From positions 18,469-82,468 of the forward strand of contig JAZDIP010000094.1 of the NCBI GenBank assembly GCA_043804925.1: a stretch of DNA of 64,000 nucleotides. The letters run 5' to 3'. Within the stretch, counting starts at the first letter, position 1. Each line of letters begins with the position of its first letter. The notes beneath the pieces are model-generated. The model searched no databases. It was not told where the DNA came from and saw only the letters and a list, made by a program, of their open reading frames with translations. The DNA comes from ChocPot-Mid sp043804925. Lineage in GTDB: Bacteria; Bacteroidota; Ignavibacteria; Kapaibacteriales; UBA2268. The translations under genes were made by a program, and so were the position numbers. This document shows, one piece after another, positions 1 through 8,472 of this stretch.

Positions 1-1
1 C

Positions 2-685
2 GAATCACCAAATATCTATAGAACATATTCAAACAACGGAGGATTGACAATTATTTCCATTACCGGTGGGAATTTCCTTTCGGAAAGTAGATTAGATAAC
101 GGAAAAGCGATTTATTGCTCTGTTACTCCGGATGCCCAATGGAGCAGTTTTCCTCTAACGGGTCTTTTCCCTGCTTTTATTTATAGAAGTGTTATATATC
201 TTTCTTCTACTGAAGGATTAGGCAGGTTTGCCAATACCGGTGAAAATGTGATGCTGTCTTTACCAAAAAGATTTGCTTCCGGTTCCAATTTCAAAATTGT
301 GGACGCTAATGAAATTACAAGATATCAATCGGCAGTAATGCCTCCGTCAGGTGCTGTGCTTTCACTGGATAATCTGAATGTTCCAGGTGTTACCACAATA
401 TACTCCAATCAGGAAAAAATCATCGATATGGTTTCTGTAAACCATCCTTCCTCCGAATCGAAATTGCAGTCGGCAGTTAACTCTACAATTAAAAAAAGTT
501 TGGAAGAACTGTTGGGTGTTCGAGCAAATATTAACATTATAACTGAACCTAAAAAAGTAATGGACAAGGTCAATCGCTTGAGAACAGGCACCGAACTTTG
601 GCAGATTTTTATTATTCTTGCTTTAATGTGTCTTGTAGCAGAAATGATAGTCAGAAAAAATAATAAAAATGATACTGAAAATTAA
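2..685 (+). CDS. BatA-like membrane protein, C-terminal part (partial at left edge)
   Basis: The reading frame is open back to base 2, so the gene begins outside the window; the first possible internal start (TTG at 44) is unlikely to be real. The visible part has the block CSVTPDAQWSSFPLTGLF followed by a 'YRSVIYLS' segment. This block resembles the C-terminal region of bacterial proteins with an N-terminal BatA/double-transmembrane domain, where a von Willebrand-like or glutamine-amidotransferase-like extracellular part follows. A final hydrophobic helix (ELWQIFIILALMCLVAEMIV) and a short basic tail would anchor the end in the inner membrane. The stop codon is directly followed by the ATG of the methyltransferase gene, so the two are probably co-transcribed. 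The function is not established for the family; the assignment rests on sequence resemblance alone. Confidence 0.6.
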   Translation, partial: ESPNIYRTYSNNGGLTIISITGGNFLSESRLDNGKAIYCSVTPDAQWSSFPLTGLFPAFIYRSVIYLSSTEGLGRFANTGENVMLSLPKRFASGSNFKIVDANEITRYQSAVMPPSGAVLSLDNLNVPGVTTIYSNQEKIIDMVSVNHPSSESKLQSAVNSTIKKSLEELLGVRANINIITEPKKVMDKVNRLRTGTELWQIFIILALMCLVAEMIVRKNNKNDTEN

Positions 686-1495
686 ATGAAAAGCACATCC
701 GATATTATCAAAAGCAATGAAATTCCCGATAATTACAAATATTATTGGAATTATCAACATGAATTGGGCAAACAATTTATTGTCCCATATTCATTAAAAA
801 TTGGATGTTTCGAAAAAGGGGATTCGGTTTTTGAGGTGGGCTCTGCAGAAGGAGGAGTCTTAACCGCATTTGTCGAAGCAGGCGGAGTTGAAGCCGTAGG
901 TTCGGATATAGCACAAAACCGTCTCGAAATGGGAGAAAAGATAACAAAGATACTTGAACTGCCAATTACTTTCAGTAACCACAATATTATCACTGAAGAA
1001 ATTCCCGAAGAATGGATTAACAAATTTAATTTGGTTTTACTCAGGGATGTTATCGAACATCTTGACGATACTTCTTTAGCTTTGAATAATATTAAGAAAA
1101 TAATCAAGCCAAATGGATTTTTGTTTGTCTCGTTTCCTCCCTACTATTCTGCGTTTGGCGGGCATCAGCACACTTTGGGTAACAATTTAGGGAAGCTGCC
1201 ATTTATTCATCTTTTACCAAATCGGTTTTTTCATAAGCTAATTGCAAGCGGGAGAGAAGCGGATATCGAAGAAGTAAAAAGACTTCAAGATATTAAGCTG
1301 ACAACTAAGAAATTTGAAAATACATTGAATAAAACCGGATTCGAAATTCACAAAAAAGAATTTTATTTGCTCAGGCCTGTTTACAAAATGAAATTCGGTT
1401 TACCTACAATAAAATTGACAAAACTATCCTTCCTGCCATTTATAAAAAAATTTATCAGCTTGGAAGCTTTGTATGTTTTAAGAAAGATAAAATAG
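686..1495 (+). CDS. Class I SAM-dependent methyltransferase
   Basis: 269 residues with a Rossmann-type methyltransferase core. Motif I is VFEVGSAEGGVLTAFVEAGG near residues 48-67, an acidic residue in GSDIAQNRLEMGE contacts the ribose in this fold, and 'LVLLRDVIEHLDD' is a typical motif IV followed by IKPNGFLFVSFPP. This matches the Methyltransf_11/23 type that acts on small molecules, sugars or lipids. The C-terminal third is basic and hydrophobic and may bind a lipid or membrane substrate. The ATG follows the upstream TAA without a gap, so it is translationally coupled to the BatA-like protein. The substrate cannot be told from the sequence. Confidence 0.75.
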   Translation: MKSTSDIIKSNEIPDNYKYYWNYQHELGKQFIVPYSLKIGCFEKGDSVFEVGSAEGGVLTAFVEAGGVEAVGSDIAQNRLEMGEKITKILELPITFSNHNIITEEIPEEWINKFNLVLLRDVIEHLDDTSLALNNIKKIIKPNGFLFVSFPPYYSAFGGHQHTLGNNLGKLPFIHLLPNRFFHKLIASGREADIEEVKRLQDIKLTTKKFENTLNKTGFEIHKKEFYLLRPVYKMKFGLPTIKLTKLSFLPFIKKFISLEALYVLRKIK

Positions 1496-1496
1496 C

Positions 1497-1870
1497 AAAA
1501 TAATTTTTGATTTCTTTGCCATTTACTTTACAAATAACATCACCTGCTTTTAGATTTGCTTTACAGGCAGGACTAATCCTGAAAAATATCAGCAATTACA
1601 AGACCTTTCGGATTAATTTCAAAGTCCGGCATAATCTCATGCAAGCAGTCATATCCATCTGACTTCCGCACTTTGACACTCAAAACTTAAAGATTGAAAA
1701 GTTCACATAGAAGCTGTTGTTCCTTACCGAGTATAAGTGTATTAGAAATGAACTCTTTGTTGAGCGGAGTTTAAATTTTTATCGAATAGCAAGATGAGAC
1801 GCAACTGACAATACGACGGCACCTGCATCAATAATTGTAATATTAACTTTTTCCAATTTAATAGTCCAAT
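1497..1870 (-). pseudogene. Decayed PDZ-domain protein remnant
   Basis: No intact ORF lies here, but the minus strand reads as a broken PDZ-like domain. 'SDGYDCLHEIMPDFEINP' and 'KGLVIADIF' (about 1575-1662) are followed, after a one-base frameshift near 1579, by ISPACKANLKAGDVICKVNG (about 1514-1575), a typical 'G-D-x-I-x-x-x-N-G' PDZ carboxylate-loop/strand pattern. Further upstream an in-frame TAA near 1687 and another TAA near 1773 interrupt the frame. The most upstream part reads VNITIIDAGAVVLSVASHLA, which loosely recalls the D-T-G-A active site of retropepsin-like proteases that often carry a PDZ domain. I read this as a pseudogene of such a protease; the PDZ part is better supported than the protease part. 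Confidence 0.42.
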
Positions 1871-1925
1871 AAAAAAGATGCAATAAAATTTTTTTCTATA
1901 TAATTGACTAACAACTTTTTGATTA

Positions 1926-3734
1926 TTATTTATCCGGTATTTTTTTTATGAAATAATCCAAAACAACATTTTCTTTATATTTTGTTTTTAGGTTATGAAG
2001 TTCTTCAAGAATCTCTGATTTATCGTAAATTTGATTGTTTTCAATTTCATTTTCAAAAATTGAATTAGCATCTTCAAATTTATTATTCAAGACATGAATA
2101 TAGAATTCATAAATTTTCCAATTATAATGCGATGGATATAAAAGTTCGGCATTTTTTAACTGTTCTTCTGCTTGATTTAACAGATTACAATATAATAAAC
2201 AATTCAAAAAACCTTCAAAATCGTCAGTAGTCACCTTGTCCTTCTTTTTATAAATTACCGACTCATAGTCCCGATATGCACTATCACATTTATTAAGTTC
2301 AAGATATGAATCTGCCCTATCAGTATAAGCTTTCATATCATCAGGATTTTTCTGTATATATTTATTAAACCAGTTAATACTTTCCTGATAATTTCCGATA
2401 AAATAATTAGATAAACCAATTAAATTATAAAGGTCAATCAACGAAGTATCCATAGCCAAGGAAAATTTCATATCATTTATTGCTTTCTCATATTCGTCAA
2501 AAAAATAATAATATAGCCGGCCTCTGTTTGCATAAGCGTTAATGAAAGCCGAATCAATTTGAATTGCTTTAGTGAAATCAAATAACGCACTTATATAATC
2601 TTTTATAGCAACATAAGATAAACCTTTGTTGCAAAAAGCAAATTTTGAGTTAGAGTCTAATTCAATAGATTTTGTGTATTCTAAAATCGCTTCATTATAT
2701 TTTTCTTGACGGTAGAGAATATCTCCTTTTTGCTTCAAGGATGCTGACCATACTCCATCAAGACCTGATTCTATTGATATCGCTTTATTAATATCAATAA
2801 GTGCTTTTTCAAATTCCCCTAATAAGATATAAACGTTTGAACGATTATGAAAAACAACATAATCATTGCTATCAATATTAATTGATTTATCAAAATAATA
2901 TAAAGCGCTGTCATACATTTTTTGACTTTGATTAAGAACACCAAGATTGCTATAAATTGTGCTCCAATCATTATTAAGTTCAATTGTTCTGTTAAAATAT
3001 TCTTTAGCTTGATTATAATTTTTCATTTCCATATAAGTTATACCTAAACCTAAAAAAGCAGATATATTTTTTGAATTTAAAATAATAGCTTTTTTATCAA
3101 ACTTTAATGCATTGTCAAAATCCTTACTTTCCCGAAATTTGGTTGCTATAGTTACTAATCTGCTTGAAATGACATCATCAATAGACAAATCTCTTAGATA
3201 GTATCCGCTTTTTATTGACGTTTCGTTAATATGATGATGTTCAATATAATGTTTTCTATCTTTCTCGCAGGAATATAATGTTTCCCAATACAAACTATCA
3301 TTATTCTTACATCTGAAATGCAAAAAAATATGACCGGGTGCTTCAACAGCATATAAAGGTAACTTTAATATTTCTGCTATACCTAAATACGTCAATACAT
3401 AATTTCCACAATCAAATTTTTTCTCAATTAGACCATTTACAAACAAATCGCCATGCAGATGTAATTTAGTTCTTATGCCTAACTCTTTGTGAATATCTGA
3501 AATTTGTTGCAGGATTTTGAGTGCTTCTTTTTTTGTGTATTGTTGTTTGGTTTTAATGTTTTCAGATGCTTTTTTCAATATATTATCTAATAAAACTAAA
3601 ACAGAATCAGGTATTTCATAACCGGCTTCTTTTTCAATATTGATTACATTATAGACAATGTTTTCTTCAATACTTTTACAAATAATTACCTGAGTAAATG
3701 TAATTATTAAAACAAGTATATTGAACCTTTTCAT
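1926..3734 (-). CDS. Secreted transglutaminase-like / TPR protein
   Basis: 602 residues. A signal peptide (MKRFNILVLIITFTQVIIC) is followed by a SirB1/transglutaminase-like region at about residues 75-165: a Cys in 'FDCGNYVLTYLGIAEILKLP' and a His in 'VEAPGHIFLHF' would form the Cys-His pair of this papain-like fold. From about residue 195 to the end come at least ten tetratricopeptide repeats, for example NISAFLGLGITYMEMKNYNQ, WSTIYSNLGVLNQSQKMYDS and KFAFCNKGLSYVAIKDYISA. TPR arrays bind other proteins, so this is probably a periplasmic or surface scaffold with a possible peptide-cleaving or binding head. It stands alone on the minus strand. The catalytic role is inferred from the Cys/His pattern only. 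Confidence 0.65.
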   Translation of the reverse strand: MKRFNILVLIITFTQVIICKSIEENIVYNVINIEKEAGYEIPDSVLVLLDNILKKASENIKTKQQYTKKEALKILQQISDIHKELGIRTKLHLHGDLFVNGLIEKKFDCGNYVLTYLGIAEILKLPLYAVEAPGHIFLHFRCKNNDSLYWETLYSCEKDRKHYIEHHHINETSIKSGYYLRDLSIDDVISSRLVTIATKFRESKDFDNALKFDKKAIILNSKNISAFLGLGITYMEMKNYNQAKEYFNRTIELNNDWSTIYSNLGVLNQSQKMYDSALYYFDKSINIDSNDYVVFHNRSNVYILLGEFEKALIDINKAISIESGLDGVWSASLKQKGDILYRQEKYNEAILEYTKSIELDSNSKFAFCNKGLSYVAIKDYISALFDFTKAIQIDSAFINAYANRGRLYYYFFDEYEKAINDMKFSLAMDTSLIDLYNLIGLSNYFIGNYQESINWFNKYIQKNPDDMKAYTDRADSYLELNKCDSAYRDYESVIYKKKDKVTTDDFEGFLNCLLYCNLLNQAEEQLKNAELLYPSHYNWKIYEFYIHVLNNKFEDANSIFENEIENNQIYDKSEILEELHNLKTKYKENVVLDYFIKKIPDK

Positions 3735-4021
3735 TTTTTAATATGTTTGAATTGTAACATAATATTCTATTACAAATTTACAACTTATTTAACTTATTAA
3801 ACTCATTAAACTTATTAACTCATAAAACTTTATGAACTTTAAAACTTTAAAAATTTTATGAACTTTTAAAACTTTTAAACTCTTCCTCCCTTTTCCATTC
3901 TCCTTTTTCCTTTCTCCCTCTTTCTACTTTACAAACTTTAAAACTTTATAAACTTTCTACTGACTTCTTTGGCATGAAAATTGAGAATATATAATTGAAT
4001 AAATAATTAGAAAGGATAATT
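3735..4021. other. Divergent intergenic region with A/T-rich CTTTAAAA-type simple repeats
   Basis: Between two divergently transcribed genes. Bases 3780-3960 are degenerate repeats of AACTTATTAA and AACTTTAAAA units, with a pyrimidine-rich patch (CTTCCTCCCTTTTCC) near 3883-3925. Promoters of both genes must lie here but I cannot point to a convincing one. The region ends with AAAGGATAATT before the ATG at 4022. Confidence 0.5.
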
Positions 4022-4663
4022 ATGAAAAAATTAGGAATATTCATCGTGCTTTGGCTTTTGCTTTTGTCACTGGTATATCTTTTACATTCGGAAGACCAGC
4101 AAAAAGCCGCAAAACCCTCAACAATAAATACACAAATAAATAATATTGTTAAGCTGTATGGAGATAGAGCATTTAAGGCATTCTATTCAATTGAGGAATT
4201 GAGACCCTACAGTATAGTACAAATTGACCAAATTTGTGACATATATGATAATAACTGGTTATCACCTAACACCATATTAACAAAACTGGATAATGAAGAC
4301 AAACAGTTTTTAACAAAAAGCGTAGCGGAGTATATCGGTTCTTTCAATGACCCGGATAAGGAAAAATATCTATTGCTAAGAATTGTAAACTGGTGCAAAG
4401 CCGATATGCAATTTTCTTTCATTAACGACGGACTTGGCATATATCAGGAGAATATTGTTCAGGCACTTCATAATGTTAATAAGGTTAATCAAAATTTATT
4501 TGATAATAATATTAAAGCAGATGGTAAAAATGAAATATCAGGCCAGGAAAATGATTATACTTATTACCAGACTTTAAATTTGATTAGCAATATGAAGACA
4601 TCAGACCAGATGAAGTTTTATGGAGACATATATTATCAATTGGCATCAATGTTAGATAAATAA
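4022..4663 (+). CDS. Small secreted or membrane-anchored protein of unknown function
   Basis: 213 residues, start ATG preceded by AAAGGA. The N-terminus (MKKLGIFIVLWLLLLSLVYL) is a signal peptide or uncleaved membrane anchor without a lipobox Cys. The rest is hydrophilic and predicted mostly helical, with no cysteine-based or catalytic motif that I recognise; 'YYQTLNLISNMKTSDQMKFY' near the C-terminus is amphipathic. It is separated by more than 300 bases from the sigma factor gene downstream and is likely its own transcription unit. I do not recognise a family. Confidence 0.6.
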   Translation: MKKLGIFIVLWLLLLSLVYLLHSEDQQKAAKPSTINTQINNIVKLYGDRAFKAFYSIEELRPYSIVQIDQICDIYDNNWLSPNTILTKLDNEDKQFLTKSVAEYIGSFNDPDKEKYLLLRIVNWCKADMQFSFINDGLGIYQENIVQALHNVNKVNQNLFDNNIKADGKNEISGQENDYTYYQTLNLISNMKTSDQMKFYGDIYYQLASMLDK

Positions 4664-4981
4664 TATATATAAAAATGGAGGATTGTAAGTTACTAAACAT
4701 AGAAATTCATTGCAATTACATTTAAGGAATGGAATCAATATGATAAGCGGATATATTCTCTCTTGAAATTCAGTCACATCTTTATTGATATTCAGAAAAG
4801 TTATAACAAAAAAGAATTTTGTTGTTATTAAAATACTAATAAAATGTTTACGTCAAAAAAATATTTAAATGGCAAGAACGTAATTACTATAATTGACAAT
4901 TGATAATTGGCAATGGATAATGATTATTTTATAAAAATATGAACTATTAAATCAAAATAGAATTATATAACTGGAGTGTGA
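4664..4981. other. 318-base gap: promoter region of rpoD plus spacer repeat
   Basis: No ORF of note. Bases 4890-4925 contain the 'AATTGACAATTGATAATTGG' type of spacer text that recurs in a related form at 5845-5875. The last bases (TAACTGGAGTGTGA) give a ribosome-binding GGAG before the ATG at 4982. I see no terminator or RNA gene. Confidence 0.45.
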
Positions 4982-5842
4982 ATGCGAATTACCAAACAAT
5001 ATACTAATCGCGAATCACAGTCTCTTGACAAATATTTGCAGGAGATTGGGAGGGTCGAATTGCTACATCCCGAAGACGAAATTACCCTGGCACAGTTAAT
5101 AAAGAAGGGTGGTTTGCCGGGGACGAGGGCTCTCGAAAGATTGGTAAAAGCGAATTTAAGGTTTGTGGTTTCAGTAGCAAAGCAGTATCAGAATCAAGGT
5201 CTTTCGCTCGGAGATTTGATTAATGAAGGCAATTTGGGCTTGATTAAAGCCGCAAAGCGTTTTGACGAAACCAGGGGTTTTAAGTTTATTTCTTATGCCG
5301 TATGGTGGATACGGCAATCAATTTTACAGGCACTGGCAGAACAATCGAGGATTGTCCGCTTGCCACTTAACAGAGTCGGTGCTTTAAATAAAATCGGCAA
5401 GAAGTTCAGTGAACTTGAGCAAAAGTACGAACGCGAACCTACTGCATCTGAAATTGCAGAACAATTGGAAATGAGTGTACCGGAAATTGCCGAAACCATT
5501 AAAATTTCAGGAAGGCATTTGTCTGTTGATGCTCCTTTTGTACAAGGTGAAGACAACAGATTACTCGATATTTTGCCAAACGACATGCAGCCGCCTCCCG
5601 ATTCCGAATTAATACGTGAATCTTTGAGAGTTGAGGTAATGCAGGTCTTAACAACATTATCCCAAAGGGAAGCCGAAGTCATTAAACTTTATTTCGGTTT
5701 GGACGGGCAATGCCTGACGCTCGAGGAAATTGGCGAAAAATTTAATTTAACACGTGAAAGAGTAAGACAAATTAAGGAGAAAGCTATACGCAGATTGAGA
5801 CACGCTAGCCGCTCAAAAGCTTTAAGAGCTTATTTGGGCTAA
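4982..5842 (+). CDS. rpoD: Primary sigma factor, RpoD/SigA family
   Basis: 286 residues, the usual short length of the group-1 sigma factor in Bacteroidota and Chlorobiota, which lack the large non-conserved insert of the E. coli protein. Order of regions: 1.2 (SLDKYLQEIGRVELLHPEDE), 2.1-2.4 with the core-binding and -10 recognition helix (LRFVVSVAKQYQNQGLSLGD, then GFKFISYAVWWIRQSILQAL), region 3, and 4.2 with a helix-turn-helix (LTLEEIGEKFNLTRERVRQI) for the -33/-35 element. It directs housekeeping transcription by RNA polymerase. It stands alone, preceded by GGAG. The gene is conserved enough to serve as a phylogenetic marker for this window. Confidence 0.95.
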   Translation: MRITKQYTNRESQSLDKYLQEIGRVELLHPEDEITLAQLIKKGGLPGTRALERLVKANLRFVVSVAKQYQNQGLSLGDLINEGNLGLIKAAKRFDETRGFKFISYAVWWIRQSILQALAEQSRIVRLPLNRVGALNKIGKKFSELEQKYEREPTASEIAEQLEMSVPEIAETIKISGRHLSVDAPFVQGEDNRLLDILPNDMQPPPDSELIRESLRVEVMQVLTTLSQREAEVIKLYFGLDGQCLTLEEIGEKFNLTRERVRQIKEKAIRRLRHASRSKALRAYLG

Positions 5843-6121
5843 TTTATAATTGAGAATGGATAATTGATAATGATTTTTCGTGAACGGTGAATCGTGAACC
5901 TATGAAGACAGAAGTCAGAAGACAGAAGTCAGAATATTTTTTTATGTAGAATGTAAAATGTAAAATGTAACTGACTGCTGACGACATAGTGAAAGACGGA
6001 ATGACCGATAGAAGGAAGGAAAAAAATATCCCAGAGGGATTAAATTTTGGTAGAAAAGTAAAACAAGAGTGGTATTTTCCCCGAAGGGAATAAATTATTT
6101 CACGAAACAGACAAAAAGTAC
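5843..6121. repeat. Spacer-repeat cluster downstream of rpoD
   Basis: Non-coding. It contains GTGAACGGTGAATCGTGAAC (5880-5899), two GACAGAAGTCAGAA units (about 5905-5936), ATGTAAAATG units (5945-5970), and the pair CCCAGAGGGATT / CCCCGAAGGGAAT (6031-6092). The same families recur in the lipA and rsmI reading frames, near 18000-18040, at 58230-58290 and at 62896-62960. Confidence 0.7.
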
Positions 6122-6124
6122 AAA

Positions 6125-6155
6125 AAAAGCCGTCCCGTTTGGAGAGACGGCTTTT
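6125..6155 (-). terminator. Rho-independent terminator of the Asp-box propeller gene
   Basis: Perfect 10-bp stem AAAAGCCGTC (6125-6134) with GACGGCTTTT (6146-6155) and an 11-base loop. Read on the minus strand it follows the stop codon at 6162 closely and ends in a seven-T run. Confidence 0.9.
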
Positions 6156-6161
6156 ACATTT

Positions 6162-8309
6162 TTAATATTTTATAAATTTAGTTATTCTATCTTCAACTTT
6201 TAAAAAATACAAACCTGGATTTAATGAGGATACATCTATTTTATTCTGATATTTACATTCCAATACTATGATTCCAAGAGCAGAGATAATTTCAATTTTG
6301 CCTGTTACATCCTGATTGTTTATGTATAAGAAATTGGTTGCTGGATTCGGATAAATAGAGAATAAAGGTTTACTGCCATTTTCTTCAACATCTGTTATTA
6401 AATCACTTATCTTTGCTCTATAAACTTTATCACCTTTTGTACCAAAACCCGCACCATTTGTTCCTGTGAAAATATATTCGCCGGATATGACAATCGAGGT
6501 AAAGAAACCATCAATATTAACAATACCATCGTTTTTTGGAATCCATGTGTCTCCATTATTGCTCGATATATATATACCCCTGCCTGTAGCAATGAAGATA
6601 TAATCTTCATAAAATGCGAATGAATTAACAAATAAATCATATTGTGGTAAACCTTCTTTTTTTAGTTCCCAGTTTTCACCTAAATCGGTCGAGCGGTAAA
6701 GATTGTTACGTGTACTCATAAAAATTGTGTTATTAGAAGCCCCAACAGACCATACTGTTCTGTCGTCAAGCGGTAAACCATTATTTTTTTCATACCAGTT
6801 TAATCCTAAATCAGAAGAAATCCAAACACCGCTATCAAGACCGGCAATGACTAAATCACCTGTAGATGCTATTGAATTAGCCCAAGGTCTGCTCGGAAGT
6901 CCGTTATTTCTTAATTCCCAATTAATGCCATTATTTGAAGAAAAATAAATCCCTTTTCCGGATGAAGCGAAAACATTTTCATTGTCATCAGCAAATATTA
7001 GAACAATTATTCCTTGAGGTAAACCTTCCGGTTCCTGCCAGTTTATACCACCATCACTTGAAATTAAAACACCATGATTGGTTCCGGCAATAATATTATT
7101 CTTGGCAACACATACCGACGGAACCCAAAAATCTTCAAGTCCCAAAGGTTGCCATGTTTCACCATTGTTATTGGACATAAATATACCATCTGGGATATCA
7201 ACACATAATGAAGGTGTTGTTCCTACATAAATATCGTTTCCTTTCGAGTATATTGTTTCAACAGGTCCGTAGTTAGTTCCAGGGTATGTTAGTTGTATCC
7301 ATGTATCACAACTGTCTTTAGATACAAACAAACTACTGCAAACTGAAACATAAATTATACTTCCGTCTGTTGCAATTGATGTATAATCATAAGAATATAG
7401 TGGAAATGGTAATTCTTTTGTTTTATTCTCCCATGAAATTCCCAAATCTTTAGACATAAACCACTGACTTCGATAATCGCTTTTGTAATCACCGGTATGA
7501 TGAATTAAAACTTTATCGCCAACACCAATTAAATCATATACATATATTCTTGCAATAGGTGATTTATCCTGATTATAATTAATCCAGGTCTCTCCTAAAT
7601 CTGTTGATGTGTAAAGAACATTTGTACCGCCACTTGGTAAATCCAGAAATGTACCTGCGATAATATTAGTGCCAACAACAGTTAAATATTTAAGATTTCT
7701 GTAGTCATACTCTGAGATTCCATTAATTTTCAATACCCAACTCTCTCCGAAATCTGTTGACAAATAAATACCGGTGTATGTGCTTACAACAAGATTGTTT
7801 CCGATATTTACGAGTTGGTAGATAAATTTATGATTACCTTTGAATTCAATGCCATTGTTTCTTTCAACCCAAGTCTTTCCAAAATCGGAAGTGAGTAATA
7901 TACCTTTACCTGTTCCTGCATAGATATTATTATCAAGAGAAAAAAATGAAATTGCATTGGTCTTATAACTATGTTCCCAAGTAATACCCAAATTAGTAGA
8001 TTTGTAAATATTATCACCTGTTGAATCCACACCTGAAGCAAAAACGATACTATCAATTATTGCGAATTTATTTGTTTTAAATGATATCCCTATTCCAAAT
8101 TTCTCCCATGTATTCCCGGAATTAGTAGAAATAAAAAATTCACTATTTGTGTAGTAAGGTGTATTATCACCAGATGTAATAATAACAGTATCTCCACCGA
8201 CATAACAGATGTAAATTGGAAGACTATTTTGTTTCCAAGATGTTTGCTCCCATTGAGACAATAATGGTTGGCAAATAATAATTATTAATATCGCAATTAT
8301 TTTTTTCAT
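6162..8309 (-). CDS. Secreted Asp-box beta-propeller protein with T9SS sorting domain
   Basis: 715 residues. A signal peptide (MKKIIAILIIIICQPLLSQ) is followed by about 13 copies of the Asp-box pattern S-x-[ND]-x-G-x-[TSN]-W, for example STNSGNTWEKFG, TSDFGKTWVERN, STDLGETWINYN and SSNNGDTWIPKN, spaced about 45-60 residues. This is the hallmark of sialidase/sortilin/YCF48-type beta-propellers and implies one or two propellers filling residues 20-630. The last 75 residues begin with 'FSIYPNPATNFLYI' and end in LNPGLYFLKVEDRITKFIKY, a type A T9SS C-terminal sorting domain, so the protein should be exported and attached to the cell surface or released. No catalytic residue is obvious; a binding or adhesive role is more likely than an enzyme. 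A terminator follows. Confidence 0.85.
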   Translation of the reverse strand: MKKIIAILIIIICQPLLSQWEQTSWKQNSLPIYICYVGGDTVIITSGDNTPYYTNSEFFISTNSGNTWEKFGIGISFKTNKFAIIDSIVFASGVDSTGDNIYKSTNLGITWEHSYKTNAISFFSLDNNIYAGTGKGILLTSDFGKTWVERNNGIEFKGNHKFIYQLVNIGNNLVVSTYTGIYLSTDFGESWVLKINGISEYDYRNLKYLTVVGTNIIAGTFLDLPSGGTNVLYTSTDLGETWINYNQDKSPIARIYVYDLIGVGDKVLIHHTGDYKSDYRSQWFMSKDLGISWENKTKELPFPLYSYDYTSIATDGSIIYVSVCSSLFVSKDSCDTWIQLTYPGTNYGPVETIYSKGNDIYVGTTPSLCVDIPDGIFMSNNNGETWQPLGLEDFWVPSVCVAKNNIIAGTNHGVLISSDGGINWQEPEGLPQGIIVLIFADDNENVFASSGKGIYFSSNNGINWELRNNGLPSRPWANSIASTGDLVIAGLDSGVWISSDLGLNWYEKNNGLPLDDRTVWSVGASNNTIFMSTRNNLYRSTDLGENWELKKEGLPQYDLFVNSFAFYEDYIFIATGRGIYISSNNGDTWIPKNDGIVNIDGFFTSIVISGEYIFTGTNGAGFGTKGDKVYRAKISDLITDVEENGSKPLFSIYPNPATNFLYINNQDVTGKIEIISALGIIVLECKYQNKIDVSSLNPGLYFLKVEDRITKFIKY

Positions 8310-8400
8310 AACATCTTAATTTCGAAAAAATGAAATTCATTCTTATAAATTAATACAATTTAATGATACTTTCAAAATTATTATTTTATTCATTGTCTGA

Positions 8401-8428
8401 TTGATTATTTATTAGAAAAATATCTTTG
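8401..8428 (+). promoter_or_regulatory. Possible Bacteroidota-type promoter of lipA
   Basis: TATCTTTG at 8421-8428 fits the -7 consensus TAnnTTTG known for Bacteroidota primary sigma factors, with a TTG at 8401-8403 as a possible -33 element, 17 bases apart. It lies 45-70 bases upstream of the lipA ATG at 8473. Pattern match only. Confidence 0.35.
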
Positions 8429-8472
8429 CTACATTTCGTCTATATTTTTTTGAATAAAGAGAATGAAAATTA

